NCBI RefSeq assembly: GCF_026183735.1
Contig: NZ_JAPFRE010000016.1
Location: 62,001-126,000, forward strand
Length of the DNA stretch: 64,000 nucleotides
Direction of reading: 5' to 3'
Source of the DNA: Alteromonas sp. ASW11-130
GTDB lineage: Bacteria > Pseudomonadota > Gammaproteobacteria > Enterobacterales > Alteromonadaceae
In this document: positions 16,771 to 26,886 of the stretch, piece by piece
Layout of the letters: each line of letters starts with the position of its first letter
Position numbering within the stretch: position 1 is the stretch's first letter
Position numbers and translations under genes: made by a program
The notes under the pieces: model-generated
Told to the model about the DNA's origin: nothing
Seen by the model: only the letters and a program-made list of their open reading frames with translations
Databases searched by the model: none

Positions 16771-19641
16771 TTATGTCGTTGACTGCATCACATCATTCCA
16801 TATATTCGAAACGGTTTTACGTAGTGATTCAAGTTCTTGTGTATCGTCAGCAAGGTGGTTGCCCGATAGCGTCAATTGATGGTATTCAGCTCTAAGTGAA
16901 AGGTATGCCGATTTAAGACTGTCAGTTACCTCGGCTTCTACAATGTGCTCTTTTGCAATAGTATCGAGTACTCTTAAATTGTCAGTGTATTGTGCTATTT
17001 TAGGGAATTGATGGCTAAAAGATAACACCCAATATTGGGTTAAAAACTCAATGTCAGTAATTCCACCTTCACATTGCTTTAAATCTATCTGGACGGTATT
17101 TTTTTTCAGTAAATGATCCCGCATTTTCTTACGCATTTTAACCACTTCGTTTTTTAGCTGTTCTTTTTCTCTGTGTTTTTCTAAAATTGATTGGCGAATA
17201 GCACTAAATCTAGCTGACAATTCTGCGCCTCCCAACACAACCCTTGCTCTTACCAGGGCTTGGTGCTCCCAGGTCCAAGCGTCGTTTTGCTGATAGCTTT
17301 CAAAGCCATCAATATGGCAACTCATTAAACCTGCATCACCAGAAGGCCTTAATCGCAAGTCGGTATCGTAAAGCCTTCCAAATAGCGTGGTTGTGGTTAA
17401 AAAATGCATGATACGTTGTGCCAGCTTGATATAAAATTGTGTCGACCCTATGCGTTTAGGGCCATTCGTCTGCGTTTGACGCGGTGCATTGTGTAGAAAG
17501 ACTAAGTCTAAATCAGAGCCGTAACCCAGTTCGTAACCACCGAGCTTGCCGTAGCCGATGATAGCAAAGCCAGTATCTTCATCTTTAAGATGTTCAGGTG
17601 TGCCATACTTTGCTGTTATTTGTTGCCATGCTTTTTGAAATACCGAATTAATGCAAACTTCCGCCAGAACAGTCAGCTTGTCGCTAACACTGGACACGGG
17701 GAGCGAACCATTGATGTCGCTAGCGGCAATCCGAAGTTGTTGGCACAACTTAAACTGCCTGACCGCTTCCATCCATTGTTCAATATCTTCTGGATCGATT
17801 CTGAGCAGATGTTGCCGTAGCTCATCAGCATGTTCGATCCGTGTATCGTCCAAACTGATGCATTGTTTTTGTAAATAGACTGGGGAAAGCAGTTCGTCCA
17901 GCAACAAAGGAAAGTGGCGGATCTGGTTCGCAATCCAGCTGCTACGAGAACATAGGGAAACCAGTTGGTGTAACACGTCTGGGTTTTCGAGTAACAAGTC
18001 TAGGTAGGTCGTTCGTCCTAAAACTGCGTTCACCACTTGAAGAACTGCACTTAATACTTTATCAGAGCGAGCTGGATGCTGATCAACCAGTACATAAAGC
18101 ACTTCAGGCATCAATTTTTTCAACGAGTCTTCACCGCGCTGGCCTAAGCGGAATCCTCGCGCTCGTGCGTTAAAATCAACAAGTTGCTTGTAAATCCCTC
18201 GGCTTTCTATTGCACTTAAATGGTTTTTGAACAGTGCAACAAATTCGTCTTCTTCTAAGGGCATTCGCCAACAGTCACGGCACTTGTTAAAAAGTGAATC
18301 GTCATCACTATGTGATTCATGGGTTTCTTCGATCAAATCGTTGAATTGTTTATGCACATGAGCCATTACATCTGTTAATTGTCTTTTAAAGTCATCAATA
18401 GATGCTACTTGCATAACTTCACTAACAACCTGAAGTTGCCACTCCTTTTCAGGGAGTGTTTGCGTTTGCTGGTCATCTAATTGTTGCAGCGTGTGCTCCG
18501 TTTTTCTTAGCCACAAATAGTCTTGATAAAGCCTTTCTACGATCTCTTTTTCTACGATATCTAACTCCACCAGAGCAAATAAGGCTGTTTTCAAACTTTT
18601 ACATTGCAATGACGGTTCTCTTCCACCATGTATGAGCTGAAAACTTTGGGCGAAAAATTCGACTTCTCGGATTCCTCCTGCCCCAAGCTTAATATTGTCC
18701 GCCAACTGTCTGCGTCTGATTTCTCTGGCGATTAATTGCTTCATGTCACGCAGCGCATCTAACGTGGTAAAATCAAGATACCGTCTAAAAACAAAGGGCT
18801 TTAGAATTAATTCCAATTGCTCAGTATAAGGGGAGGGCGGATTAAGTATGCGTGCTTTGAGCATGGCAAAGCGCTCCCAGTGACGCCCCTGATCTTGATA
18901 ATAATCTTCGAAAGCAGCAAAATGCATCGCTAATGGACCACTTTCCCCAAATGGGCGAAGCCGCATATCTACCCTGAAAACCTGTCCTTCATCCGTAATC
19001 TTATTCAGTGCAGCAATCAACTGTTGAGCGAGCCGTATGAAAAACTGTTGATGTTCCAGCGGTTTTTTTCCTCCTTGGGTAGTCCCCTTGGCTGGAAAAG
19101 TAAAAATAAGGTCGATGTCAGACGAAAAATTTAGTTCTTTTCCTCCTAGCTTTCCCATGGCATGAATAATGAGCGGCTGGGGGCCGTACTCTCCCTCAGG
19201 CGTACCATGTTTTCTACAAAAGTCGCTATACAGCCAATTATAGGCGCCCATGATTAACGAGTCCGCAAGGGAGGAAACTTGTTTTAAGGAGCTTTCGATA
19301 TCCTGCGTATTTAACAGATCGCGCGCACCGATACAAAGCATGTGAAAATGTCTGAAAGTACGCAGAATTTTATATAGTTGCTCTACCTGTGTGGTCGATT
19401 TCAGTTGTTCAGCCAATAATTCAGTGTATTTTACTTCTTTATTATCAATTGCATCGAGGACAAGATTAATCCACTCGGGGTGACGATATAGATGACGCGA
19501 AATAAAATCACTGTAACCGACCAGCGTGGCTAATCTGCCTCTCGCCTTAATAGAAAGTTCAGGCAGTTGATCGTTTATTTCTGAAAAGAAATTATCGCTC
19601 CGCTCTTGAATAAACTTGTATTGCTTGCCCATCGTATGCAT
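16771..19641 (-). CDS. glnE: Glutamine synthetase adenylyltransferase/deadenylase
   Basis: GlnE adenylylates and deadenylylates glutamine synthetase in response to PII. The 956-residue length is close to E. coli GlnE (946). Both nucleotidyltransferase cores are present: the N-terminal adenylyl-removing domain with SSDIDLIF at about residue 173, and the C-terminal adenylylating domain with GSDLDLVF at about residue 707. Each is followed by the helical GlnD-PII-uridylyltransferase-like region. The second ATG, three codons in, is an equally plausible start. It is divergent from the DUF350 gene. Confidence 0.97.
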   Translation of the reverse strand: MHTMGKQYKFIQERSDNFFSEINDQLPELSIKARGRLATLVGYSDFISRHLYRHPEWINLVLDAIDNKEVKYTELLAEQLKSTTQVEQLYKILRTFRHFHMLCIGARDLLNTQDIESSLKQVSSLADSLIMGAYNWLYSDFCRKHGTPEGEYGPQPLIIHAMGKLGGKELNFSSDIDLIFTFPAKGTTQGGKKPLEHQQFFIRLAQQLIAALNKITDEGQVFRVDMRLRPFGESGPLAMHFAAFEDYYQDQGRHWERFAMLKARILNPPSPYTEQLELILKPFVFRRYLDFTTLDALRDMKQLIAREIRRRQLADNIKLGAGGIREVEFFAQSFQLIHGGREPSLQCKSLKTALFALVELDIVEKEIVERLYQDYLWLRKTEHTLQQLDDQQTQTLPEKEWQLQVVSEVMQVASIDDFKRQLTDVMAHVHKQFNDLIEETHESHSDDDSLFNKCRDCWRMPLEEDEFVALFKNHLSAIESRGIYKQLVDFNARARGFRLGQRGEDSLKKLMPEVLYVLVDQHPARSDKVLSAVLQVVNAVLGRTTYLDLLLENPDVLHQLVSLCSRSSWIANQIRHFPLLLDELLSPVYLQKQCISLDDTRIEHADELRQHLLRIDPEDIEQWMEAVRQFKLCQQLRIAASDINGSLPVSSVSDKLTVLAEVCINSVFQKAWQQITAKYGTPEHLKDEDTGFAIIGYGKLGGYELGYGSDLDLVFLHNAPRQTQTNGPKRIGSTQFYIKLAQRIMHFLTTTTLFGRLYDTDLRLRPSGDAGLMSCHIDGFESYQQNDAWTWEHQALVRARVVLGGAELSARFSAIRQSILEKHREKEQLKNEVVKMRKKMRDHLLKKNTVQIDLKQCEGGITDIEFLTQYWVLSFSHQFPKIAQYTDNLRVLDTIAKEHIVEAEVTDSLKSAYLSLRAEYHQLTLSGNHLADDTQELESLRKTVSNIWNDVMQSTT

Positions 19642-19736
19642 GCTGAGAAAGTTATATGAACTACATTAACGGCTTACGTGAGTCGATGACAATGTTTTGA
19701 TGCAAAAAATTTAAAAAAAACCAAGGTGCGTGCCTG

Positions 19737-20648
19737 ATGGAAACACTTGTTAAACTGGTCGATTTACCTTCTGATTTGTGGGTGTATTTGCTTATCGATT
19801 TGGGATTAGCCCTTTTTTTACTAATGGTGATGAAATGGATGGCAGGGGCCTTTAGGAAAAGTACGGTTACAGAAGAGCTAGGCGTCAAAGACAACTTTGC
19901 GTTTGGGATCAGTATTGCTGGTGGCATGTTGTCGCTTTGCATAGTGTTAAGCTCTGTTGTTGGTCGTCACGTGGGTTTAGGTTACGAACAGGCAGCTATC
20001 GGCATGCTGACGTTTGGACTAGTTGGCATTATATTGGTCAAATTTGGCCGGTTCGCGCACGATAAGCTAGTGCTGAACCGGCTTGATAGTCAGGCCTTGA
20101 TTGCAGACAGAAGTGTCAGCGTAGCATTAGTTGACGCTGCGAGCTTGATTGCCAGTGCAATTATTTTACGTAGTATGATGCTGTGGGTCGATGGTAGCGA
20201 CTTTAATGCTATCATAGCTATCACTACAGGGTTCTTGGTAGTACTTGCAGTACTGTTGGTACTAACCCGATTAATAGAAAGAAGATATGCTAAAGGCAAT
20301 CAAAACGATTCCTTTCAAGGTGCGCTGCGAAAAGGTCAAATGGCTTTAGCTATCGAACACTCAGGAAACTTATTAGGCACGGCCACCATCGTAGCTTCGG
20401 CCGGCAGTTTATTAACTTATAATCCAGAAGGTTATGTCAGCAACGTTTCAGGATGGCTAGGCGTCTCCGTTGTTTTGACAGTGTCGTTAATGTTGTTGGT
20501 GAATTTGAGCAAGCGCATTATTTTATTCGGTATGGACTATCGACAGGAAATTGACCAGCAGCACAACGTGGGCGTGGCATGTCTAGCCCTAACTTTGAGT
20601 ATTGGAATTGCACTGGTGGTAAATGGAGTACTGGGGTTCCTAGGATAA
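19737..20648 (+). CDS. DUF350-domain membrane protein
   Basis: This 303-residue inner-membrane protein contains two DUF350 units (about residues 10-145 and 155-300), each with three to four transmembrane segments. The signature is FAFGISIAGGMLSLCIVLSS in the first unit with a matching stretch in the second. The function of DUF350 proteins is not established. Its stop overlaps the stop of the convergent GIY-YIG gene by 9 bp. Confidence 0.85.
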   Translation: METLVKLVDLPSDLWVYLLIDLGLALFLLMVMKWMAGAFRKSTVTEELGVKDNFAFGISIAGGMLSLCIVLSSVVGRHVGLGYEQAAIGMLTFGLVGIILVKFGRFAHDKLVLNRLDSQALIADRSVSVALVDAASLIASAIILRSMMLWVDGSDFNAIIAITTGFLVVLAVLLVLTRLIERRYAKGNQNDSFQGALRKGQMALAIEHSGNLLGTATIVASAGSLLTYNPEGYVSNVSGWLGVSVVLTVSLMLLVNLSKRIILFGMDYRQEIDQQHNVGVACLALTLSIGIALVVNGVLGFLG

Positions 20649-21002
20649 ATGGGGTGTTGACTCCACCCTATCCAACGCACAATCCAGTTTCATATCATCG
20701 AGAAGGTGCGAACTGATTACGTTTAATTTTTGTTGTCTGGAAAGCCGCTTGATCCTGCACTCTAGCTTGAGCGCAGCTGATTTAGTCCGGATTTGAAAAA
20801 TCGCCCGGTATACGCGCGGTTTTCTCGCTTTTAAAAACTTTGCACCGCCAGCCAACTCGCCCCTGTGTTGCCTGAATCGACGTGTAGGGTTTGTAGTTGA
20901 CCCGGTATATAAGTGCCCACACTCGGTTTCAATCAGATACACGTACCAGTTAGTCTTTTCATAGTCCTCAACCGCGCTTTCCACTGTTATACTACTGACC
21001 AT
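20640..21002 (-). CDS. GIY-YIG domain protein
   Basis: This 120-residue protein contains a single GIY-YIG nuclease domain: WYVYLIE and LYTGST are the paired strand motifs, followed by the conserved RxxQHR arginine/histidine helix. It resembles the small YhbQ/UPF0213 group. Members are predicted DNA endonucleases, but the cellular role is unclear. The first 17 residues are not part of the domain. It is divergent from hldE, with 22 bp between start codons, and its stop overlaps that of the DUF350 gene. Confidence 0.85.
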   Translation of the reverse strand: MVSSITVESAVEDYEKTNWYVYLIETECGHLYTGSTTNPTRRFRQHRGELAGGAKFLKARKPRVYRAIFQIRTKSAALKLECRIKRLSRQQKLNVISSHLLDDMKLDCALDRVESTPHLS

Positions 21003-21024
21003 TATTTAGAAATTATTGTTACTC

Positions 21025-22458
21025 ATGATTCTACCAGATTTTAGTCAAGCTCGAATTCTTATTGTTGGCGACATAATGTTAGACCGCTACTGGAAAGGCG
21101 GAACAAGCCGAATTTCGCCAGAAGCGCCCGTTCCCGTGGTGAATATCAAGGAGATTGAAGACCGCCCAGGTGGTGCCGCAAATGTGGCAATAAATGCAGC
21201 TTCTTTAGGGGCAAGTGTGACATTACTTGGGCTTTGTGGAGAAGATGAGAACGCACAACTGCTTCAGGCGCGACTTGAATCGTATGGCGTACAATGTAGT
21301 TTTTTACCGGTATCGGGCTTTGACACGATTACCAAGCTTCGTGTGTTGAGTCGTAATCAACAATTATTACGAATGGATTTTGAAAAAAGCTTTTCTCAGG
21401 TAGATAAGTCACAGTTAGTTGAACAATTTTCCCAACAACTAGAAGATGTTGATCTTGTTGTTTTCTCCGATTACAACAAAGGGGCGCTCAGCGATGTGCG
21501 CACCCTCATTAAACTGGCGAAACAACAGAACCTACCAATTGTGGTTGATCCAAAAGGTAATAACTTTGCTAAATATCGCGGCGCGACCGTGCTTACTCCA
21601 AACATGGCAGAATTGGAAGGGATTGTAGGCGAGGTCGAAAACGAATCTGAATTACTGGAAAAGGCAACAGGCCTAAAAAATGATTTAGATTTAACCAACT
21701 TATTAGTAACGCGCTCTGAAAAAGGTATGTCTTTATACAGTGCAGAGGCACCTTTTCATTTACCTGCTAAAGCAAGAGAAGTTTATGACGTCACTGGGGC
21801 AGGGGACACCGTAGTGTCTACATTATCCGTTGCAATGGCTTGTGGTCAGTCAGTGCAGCAATCATGTGTATTAGCTAATATCGCCGCCTCTATTGTCGTC
21901 GGTAAACTGGGCACCTCGGTGATTACGCCGACTGAATTGGCGTTAGCGCTGAATGAACAAGGTACCCATCTCGACGGGGGGGTAATGAATGAAGACCAAC
22001 TATTACGTGCGATAGAACAAGCGAAGGGTCAAGGGGAACGAGTTGTTATGACCAATGGCTGCTTTGATATTTTACACGCCGGGCACGTATCTTATTTACA
22101 AGCGGCGGCACAATTAGGGGACAGGTTAATCGTTGCGGTCAATACAGATGAATCGGTAACGCAACTGAAAGGGCCCGGTAGACCCGTAAACTCCGTAGAC
22201 AGGCGTATGGCAGTATTGGCTGGATTAAGTGCGGTGGACTGGGTGGTGCCGTTCCCGGAAGATACACCCAGACGGTTGATTGCACGCTTATTGCCAGACG
22301 TTTTGGTAAAAGGGGGGGACTATACGGTAGAAGAGATCGCGGGGGCCGAGGAAGTTCAGGAGAACGGAGGTGAAGTCAAAGTGCTACATTTTGAAGAAGG
22401 TGTATCGACCACAGGTATTATTGAACAAATAGTCAGTAAGCGCGTAAAACTAGAGTGA
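21025..22458 (+). CDS. hldE: Bifunctional heptose-7-phosphate kinase / heptose-1-phosphate adenylyltransferase
   Basis: HldE makes ADP-heptose precursors for the LPS inner core. The N-terminal ribokinase-family domain carries DVTGAGDT at about residue 254, and the C-terminal nucleotidyltransferase domain carries [10 protein letters not shown] at about residue 350. A TTG three codons upstream extends the frame. The ATG at 21025 is preferred because it gives 477 residues, the E. coli length, and the N-terminus then aligns well. The position near glnE matches the arrangement seen in many gammaproteobacteria. Confidence 0.97.
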   Translation: MILPDFSQARILIVGDIMLDRYWKGGTSRISPEAPVPVVNIKEIEDRPGGAANVAINAASLGASVTLLGLCGEDENAQLLQARLESYGVQCSFLPVSGFDTITKLRVLSRNQQLLRMDFEKSFSQVDKSQLVEQFSQQLEDVDLVVFSDYNKGALSDVRTLIKLAKQQNLPIVVDPKGNNFAKYRGATVLTPNMAELEGIVGEVENESELLEKATGLKNDLDLTNLLVTRSEKGMSLYSAEAPFHLPAKAREVYDVTGAGDTVVSTLSVAMACGQSVQQSCVLANIAASIVVGKLGTSVITPTELALALNEQGTHLDGGVMNEDQLLRAIEQAKGQGERVVMTNGCFDILHAGHVSYLQAAAQLGDRLIVAVNTDESVTQLKGPGRPVNSVDRRMAVLAGLSAVDWVVPFPEDTPRRLIARLLPDVLVKGGDYTVEEIAGAEEVQENGGEVKVLHFEEGVSTTGIIEQIVSKRVKLE

Positions 22459-22542
22459 CCAGATCAACTTTGATAGCCGTTAAACGGCGATTAATATAAG
22501 CTAGTGCTTTTAGCATAGCCAAACATATAAGCGGTAACATAC

Positions 22543-23631
22543 ATGTACGAAAGTTATTATGGGCTAAATTCTAAGCCGTTTCAGCTTACCCCCGATCCAG
22601 CTTTTTTCTTTGCCAGTAAGTGGCATAAGAGGGCTATGTCTTACCTTCAATATGGGTTATCTCAAGCTGAAGGCTTTATAGTGATTACTGGTGATATTGG
22701 TACCGGAAAAACCACTATTGCGAACAGTCTATTAGCCGAAATTGAAGATGATATTGTGGCAGCGCAAATTGTTACGCCGAAGCTTTCGCCTGATGAGTTA
22801 GTGAAAATGGTGGCTGCTAAGTTTGATTTAGAAGTGGCAGGGCTTTCGAAAGCAGACATCCTAGATGTGCTAGAGCATTTTTTATATGACTTAAGCAAGC
22901 AAGGTAAACGTGCGTTGTTGCTAGTAGATGAGGCTCAAAACCTGCCGCTGGAAACCATCGAAGAATTGCGAATGCTATCTAACTTTCAGCAATTTGGAAA
23001 ACCGTTACTGCAAAGTTTTTTACTGGGGCAGGAAGAGCTTCAACCCATTCTGCGCGCACCTAATATGGAGCAATTCAGGCAGCGTATTGTCGCCTCATGC
23101 CATTTAGCGCCGATGACTGAAGATGAAACACAACATTATATAGAGTTTCGTATGCAGCATGCCGGGTGGCAGGGTAATCGCTTATTATCTGATAAAGCGT
23201 TTTCACACATTTATCAATTTACCCGCGGCGTACCCAGAAAAATTAATACGCTAATGGACCGTATATTGTTGTATGGGTTTCTCGAAGAACTTGAAGTATT
23301 AACTGAAGAAGCGGTAAACGCAGTTATTGAAGAAGTTAAAGATGAAATGTTTATTCCTCAATCCCCCAAGTTTGAGGAAACAGAAGAAGTAGCAGAAAAT
23401 AACACTACAAGTAATTCGGCAGACGAGGGAAGTTTTAAGCCCACCCAGAAGGTTCTTACACCAAATGGAAATGAAATTAAGGAAGTCGAATATTATAAAG
23501 GCATGCTCAGTGAGTTGGTTGATGCATTAGATGACGCTATTAGTCACAAAATTAAACTAACCCAGTACATCGACAAGTTATTGAAGAAGAAATACCGAAC
23601 CTATGTTCGTTTAAAAGGTGACGAGGATTAG
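22543..23631 (+). CDS. XrtA/PEP-CTERM-associated AAA ATPase
   Basis: This 362-residue ATPase is related to ExeA/GspA-type secretion ATPases. Walker A is GTGKTT at about residues 51-57, Walker B is LLLVDEAQ at about 126-133, and the N-terminus (YYGLNSKPFQLTPDP) is characteristic of the TIGR03015 ATPase that accompanies exosortase A loci. A low-complexity acidic linker (about 270-310) precedes a C-terminal helical tail. It marks the left boundary of the exopolysaccharide locus and is separated from its next member by a 470-bp gap. The precise role is not known. Confidence 0.92.
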   Translation: MYESYYGLNSKPFQLTPDPAFFFASKWHKRAMSYLQYGLSQAEGFIVITGDIGTGKTTIANSLLAEIEDDIVAAQIVTPKLSPDELVKMVAAKFDLEVAGLSKADILDVLEHFLYDLSKQGKRALLLVDEAQNLPLETIEELRMLSNFQQFGKPLLQSFLLGQEELQPILRAPNMEQFRQRIVASCHLAPMTEDETQHYIEFRMQHAGWQGNRLLSDKAFSHIYQFTRGVPRKINTLMDRILLYGFLEELEVLTEEAVNAVIEEVKDEMFIPQSPKFEETEEVAENNTTSNSADEGSFKPTQKVLTPNGNEIKEVEYYKGMLSELVDALDDAISHKIKLTQYIDKLLKKKYRTYVRLKGDED

Positions 23632-24102
23632 TGGTAATATTGTTTTACCACTTATCTATTACTTGTTTTTAGGTAGAATTTGAGGCGCAGCGATTAACAC
23701 GCCTCAACCCCCCCGCTTTATCGCAAAAGGGTACATGTAGAAGGTAATCTATATATTTTACCAACCGTTTATGTGTCATCTCATTCTTGGTTTACTTACG
23801 CAAGAGAGTCCCATCTCAAAAAAAAAACGACAGTAGTTATACATTAGACTGGCACCGTTAAATCAATTAAAGTAACGTCGATATAGACAGGTATCGTCAG
23901 TTCATGGTCTTCGACACAAATGCATGATAGCTGTGATAATTAGAAAGCAAATTATAAATTTTTTTGCGATGAACCTAATTGTCTGACTATTGAACATTTC
24001 GCTGATATAAATAGTTTGAGTTTTTATAGCCTGAGTAAAATATACAATACTAAGAGCCAATAATTTTGATTAGAAGATAATTGCGGTGGTAAGGAAAAGT
24101 TA
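23632..24102. other. 470-bp AT-rich intergenic region
   Basis: No coding frame was supported. It contains an 8-bp inverted repeat (TTGAGGCG/CGCCTCAA, 12-bp loop) at 23680-23707 without a T run, and several poly-A/T tracts. It presumably carries the promoter of the acyltransferase gene, but no convincing -35/-10 pair was found. Confidence 0.5.
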
Positions 24103-25098
24103 GTGAAAAAAATTGACTACCATATTGAAACACTAAGAGGAGTAGCGATCCTACTTATTTTATTTCTTCATTTAAGTGTAGAGCGCGAGTTCAATTCGAT
24201 AAAGAGTAGTCTAGATGTCGTCTCATATGTTTTTACAAATATCAGGATACCTCTTTTCACTGTTATTTCTGGTTACTTTTATGCGTTACTGAAATGCGAC
24301 GAAATCGACAGAAAGAAGTTAATTTCCTCTAAATCAATGCGCCTCTTAGTTCCGCTTTATTTTGCAATACTTGCAGAATTTTTAGTTGAAAGGTTTGTAC
24401 TTAATAAAAATTCTCAGACCTTATATGAAAATTTTTTAGGAGACTTTTTTTATGCAAATGGCCATTACTGGTTTGTACAGGCAATATTCTTAATATTTCT
24501 TACTTACCGGTTAACGTACTTTTTACGACAAAAGACTCCTTATTTTACTCTCGTATTTTTTGTTGCGACAACGTTATTCTATATATTTGCAAGAAACACA
24601 GCCTTAAATACGAATTTCTTTTCTATTGGTGGTGCCCTTTACTTGTACCCCTATTTTATATTAGGCGCTTCATACAGGAATATTCAGAAAAGTAATTTGT
24701 ATCCATCGCTTTTTGTATTGTGCCTTACATTATTTGTAAGTCTGTTTATTGCTCAATTCTATTGTTATTTTTATGGTGCAGAAGAATTGTTTGCGAAACG
24801 CTCAACGCTCGGGATCCTTCTTGGAATTACTGCCTGTTTCACTTTGCTCAGTATCAAATTTGAAAGCAAGTTTATTGCATGGATAGGCGGTTTTTCCTTT
24901 GCTATTTATTTGTATCAGTCCTTTACTTCAAAAGTCGCAAAAGTAGTTATTTTTAATGTTTTTGATATGGATGGGTATTTAGCGTTATTTTTGATAATCG
25001 CACTAACCACTGCACTAGGTATACTAGTTCACATCGTCGCGTTCAGATACTCGCTCACCAGAAGGCTTGTACTTGGACTGACGAAGCGAAAAAAGTAG
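24103..25098 (+). CDS. Acyltransferase family 3 membrane protein
   Basis: This 331-residue integral membrane protein has about ten transmembrane segments and the N-terminal signature of the OafA/NolL acyltransferase-3 family (ETLRGVAILLILFLH, with the catalytic arginine and histidine). These enzymes move acyl groups, typically acetyl, onto exported glycans. In this setting it probably O-acylates the exopolysaccharide. It starts at a GTG with AAGGAAAAG upstream. The base composition is more AT-rich than the neighbouring XrtA core genes, which could mean separate acquisition. Confidence 0.88.
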   Translation: MKKIDYHIETLRGVAILLILFLHLSVEREFNSIKSSLDVVSYVFTNIRIPLFTVISGYFYALLKCDEIDRKKLISSKSMRLLVPLYFAILAEFLVERFVLNKNSQTLYENFLGDFFYANGHYWFVQAIFLIFLTYRLTYFLRQKTPYFTLVFFVATTLFYIFARNTALNTNFFSIGGALYLYPYFILGASYRNIQKSNLYPSLFVLCLTLFVSLFIAQFYCYFYGAEELFAKRSTLGILLGITACFTLLSIKFESKFIAWIGGFSFAIYLYQSFTSKVAKVVIFNVFDMDGYLALFLIIALTTALGILVHIVAFRYSLTRRLVLGLTKRKK

Positions 25099-25161
25099 AG
25101 CTAACGAGTATCGGTGGGATTTTTGTAAAGGAGCTTCAGTAGCTTTGCAGAAGTAAGAAAT

Positions 25162-25189
25162 AAAAAAGGTCAGCTAAGTAAGCTGACCT
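25162..25189 (-). terminator. Terminator of the OPX/chain-length/kinase/barrel operon
   Basis: The stem AGGTCAGCT/AGCTGACCT has a 5-base loop. Read on the minus strand it ends in a run of T, so it fits as the end of the operon that runs leftward from 29996. On the plus strand it could also stop the acyltransferase transcript, but that side has a weaker T run. Confidence 0.88.
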
Positions 25190-25244
25190 AAATTTTAAAA
25201 TATGATTCTTTGATTACTCTACGTTATTTCACTTGGTATAGAGC

Positions 25245-26885
25245 TTAATCGAAATAGTATTTAACTCCAGCGCTTAGCCTTATGTCAGTATATTCAGCGC
25301 CGTAAACTCCTGTGCTGAATGAGCCATCTCGATTTAAATAGGTTAGCGTTAAATCAGTATATAATCTTGGGCTTAACTTTTTATTAAAACCCGAAGTAAG
25401 GCTAAAGTTATCGCTTTCGCCGCTGGGTAACCTAAGTGATGACTGTTCGATCTGGGCAAAACCGACACTACTGACAAAGTTTAAGGTACTGTTTAACCTA
25501 TAAGTCGCACTGACGTTAACTGACGCTGTGTCTCGTTTAAATTGTTGAGTAAGTCTTTCATCTTCCGCGACTTGGATACTCACTAACAAATTGAGTTTAG
25601 ATTTAACGTAGCCTATTGTTGCCGTTAACGCTTCTCTAAGAATTATTTCTTCTTCTAATGAGATGTTATCTTCGAAGACAGGGATCGCCTGCAAACCTTC
25701 CCCAGGAACATAATCTAAATCTGCTAACAAATCACAGGTATTGATGTTATCAACGCCTATGGGGCAGACATAAAATCCAGTTGGATCAGTTTCGGTTAAT
25801 AGGCGTGAAGTACTGGTTATACGATCAAAGTAAGATAGCCTAGCACTGGAGCGTTTAGTCCGATAGTCGAAATTAACATCTGCTCGGCTACCATAGGCGT
25901 TTTTGCCGACTTCAGCATTAAAAGAAGTGCGCGGTGAAAACGCCCAACGCATATCTAAACCGACAAATTGCTCACCATCGATTTCCGGATTGTCAGACTC
26001 GCTTTCATTTAGCGTTACTGCTATGTATCGACTTTTTGATTGTCGATAAACTAAACCCGCACCGTAACTGGTAAATTCGTCTTTATCCGTAAACGTTTCG
26101 CTTTCATCTGCCACTTCGTTTTCATCATGGTAGGCCGTCAAGCGAATACCTACATTAGAAAAAAGAAGTGAGTCGAGATATACGTCGCCTGTGCGACTCG
26201 TAAAATCATTCAGACCAGTTTCACGCTCAGTTTTACGATAGTTCCCTTTGATATTCCATAAGAACCGTTTGGCATTATCGCCATTGAATATGCGAGCTCG
26301 TGCAAAAAGGTTGTTGCTATCGAGTGCTGACTCAGACACAGTTCCAGTCCGTACCCTATCAGACTCGACGGAGGTATAACTAAGGTTCGCTGTCGTATTG
26401 AACCAATTTCCTTCTAAATAGTTTAGCCTAACGCCTGCGCGGTTATTTTGAATCTTTGCGAGATTACCGTCATTGTTAAGATAGTCTGAAACCAGGTAGT
26501 TATTGGGATCAGAATTTCGATACCTTGTGGCACCGGAGCCACTGAACGTTAATAAGTTTTCAATTGCCGTCCACGAAGCACCCATCTGATATTCACCGTA
26601 TGTTTGGCTGCTATCAAAAAAATCACTGTTTCTTTCTAAATGCGTTACGCTACCTTGCAAATTGAGCTCTAAAGATTCGGATTCGTAGAATGCGCCAACC
26701 GAAGGCTTGAGTTGAAGTGTAAAGATATCTTGATCACCTCGAGCGGAAGAATCAAGTTGCTGGTAAATTAGATTCGATTCCGCTTTAGTGATCAGATTTA
26801 CATCGGCTACCACCGGGCTAGCGATCAGCCCGACAGTTCCAGCTATTAAAATCTGGCTACCAATGCGCTTATACGTGCATTCCAT
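25245..26885 (-). CDS. XrtA-associated outer-membrane beta-barrel protein
   Basis: This outer-membrane protein of about 546 residues is of the TIGR03016 type, which is restricted to XrtA/EPS loci. The longest frame begins at 26939 inside the kinase gene. The ATG at 26885, 1 bp after the kinase stop, is preferred because it puts a signal peptide (IGSQILIAGTVGLIASPVVA) at the N-terminus. The mature protein has many amphipathic strands and ends in an aromatic strand (AGVKYYFD). Two cysteines occur in one loop (YVCPIGVDNINTCDLL). It likely forms the outer-membrane pore for the polymer together with the short OPX lipoprotein encoded in the same operon. Confidence 0.88.
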   Translation of the reverse strand: MECTYKRIGSQILIAGTVGLIASPVVADVNLITKAESNLIYQQLDSSARGDQDIFTLQLKPSVGAFYESESLELNLQGSVTHLERNSDFFDSSQTYGEYQMGASWTAIENLLTFSGSGATRYRNSDPNNYLVSDYLNNDGNLAKIQNNRAGVRLNYLEGNWFNTTANLSYTSVESDRVRTGTVSESALDSNNLFARARIFNGDNAKRFLWNIKGNYRKTERETGLNDFTSRTGDVYLDSLLFSNVGIRLTAYHDENEVADESETFTDKDEFTSYGAGLVYRQSKSRYIAVTLNESESDNPEIDGEQFVGLDMRWAFSPRTSFNAEVGKNAYGSRADVNFDYRTKRSSARLSYFDRITSTSRLLTETDPTGFYVCPIGVDNINTCDLLADLDYVPGEGLQAIPVFEDNISLEEEIILREALTATIGYVKSKLNLLVSIQVAEDERLTQQFKRDTASVNVSATYRLNSTLNFVSSVGFAQIEQSSLRLPSGESDNFSLTSGFNKKLSPRLYTDLTLTYLNRDGSFSTGVYGAEYTDIRLSAGVKYYFD

Positions 26886-26886
26886 T

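Noticed and set aside
23680-23707. Terminator after the XrtA ATPase
   Set aside because: The inverted repeat has a 12-base loop and no T run, so it is not a convincing intrinsic terminator.
23840-23870. Sigma-54 promoter (TGGCAC) upstream of the acyltransferase
   Set aside because: The -12 TTGC half is missing at the right spacing.
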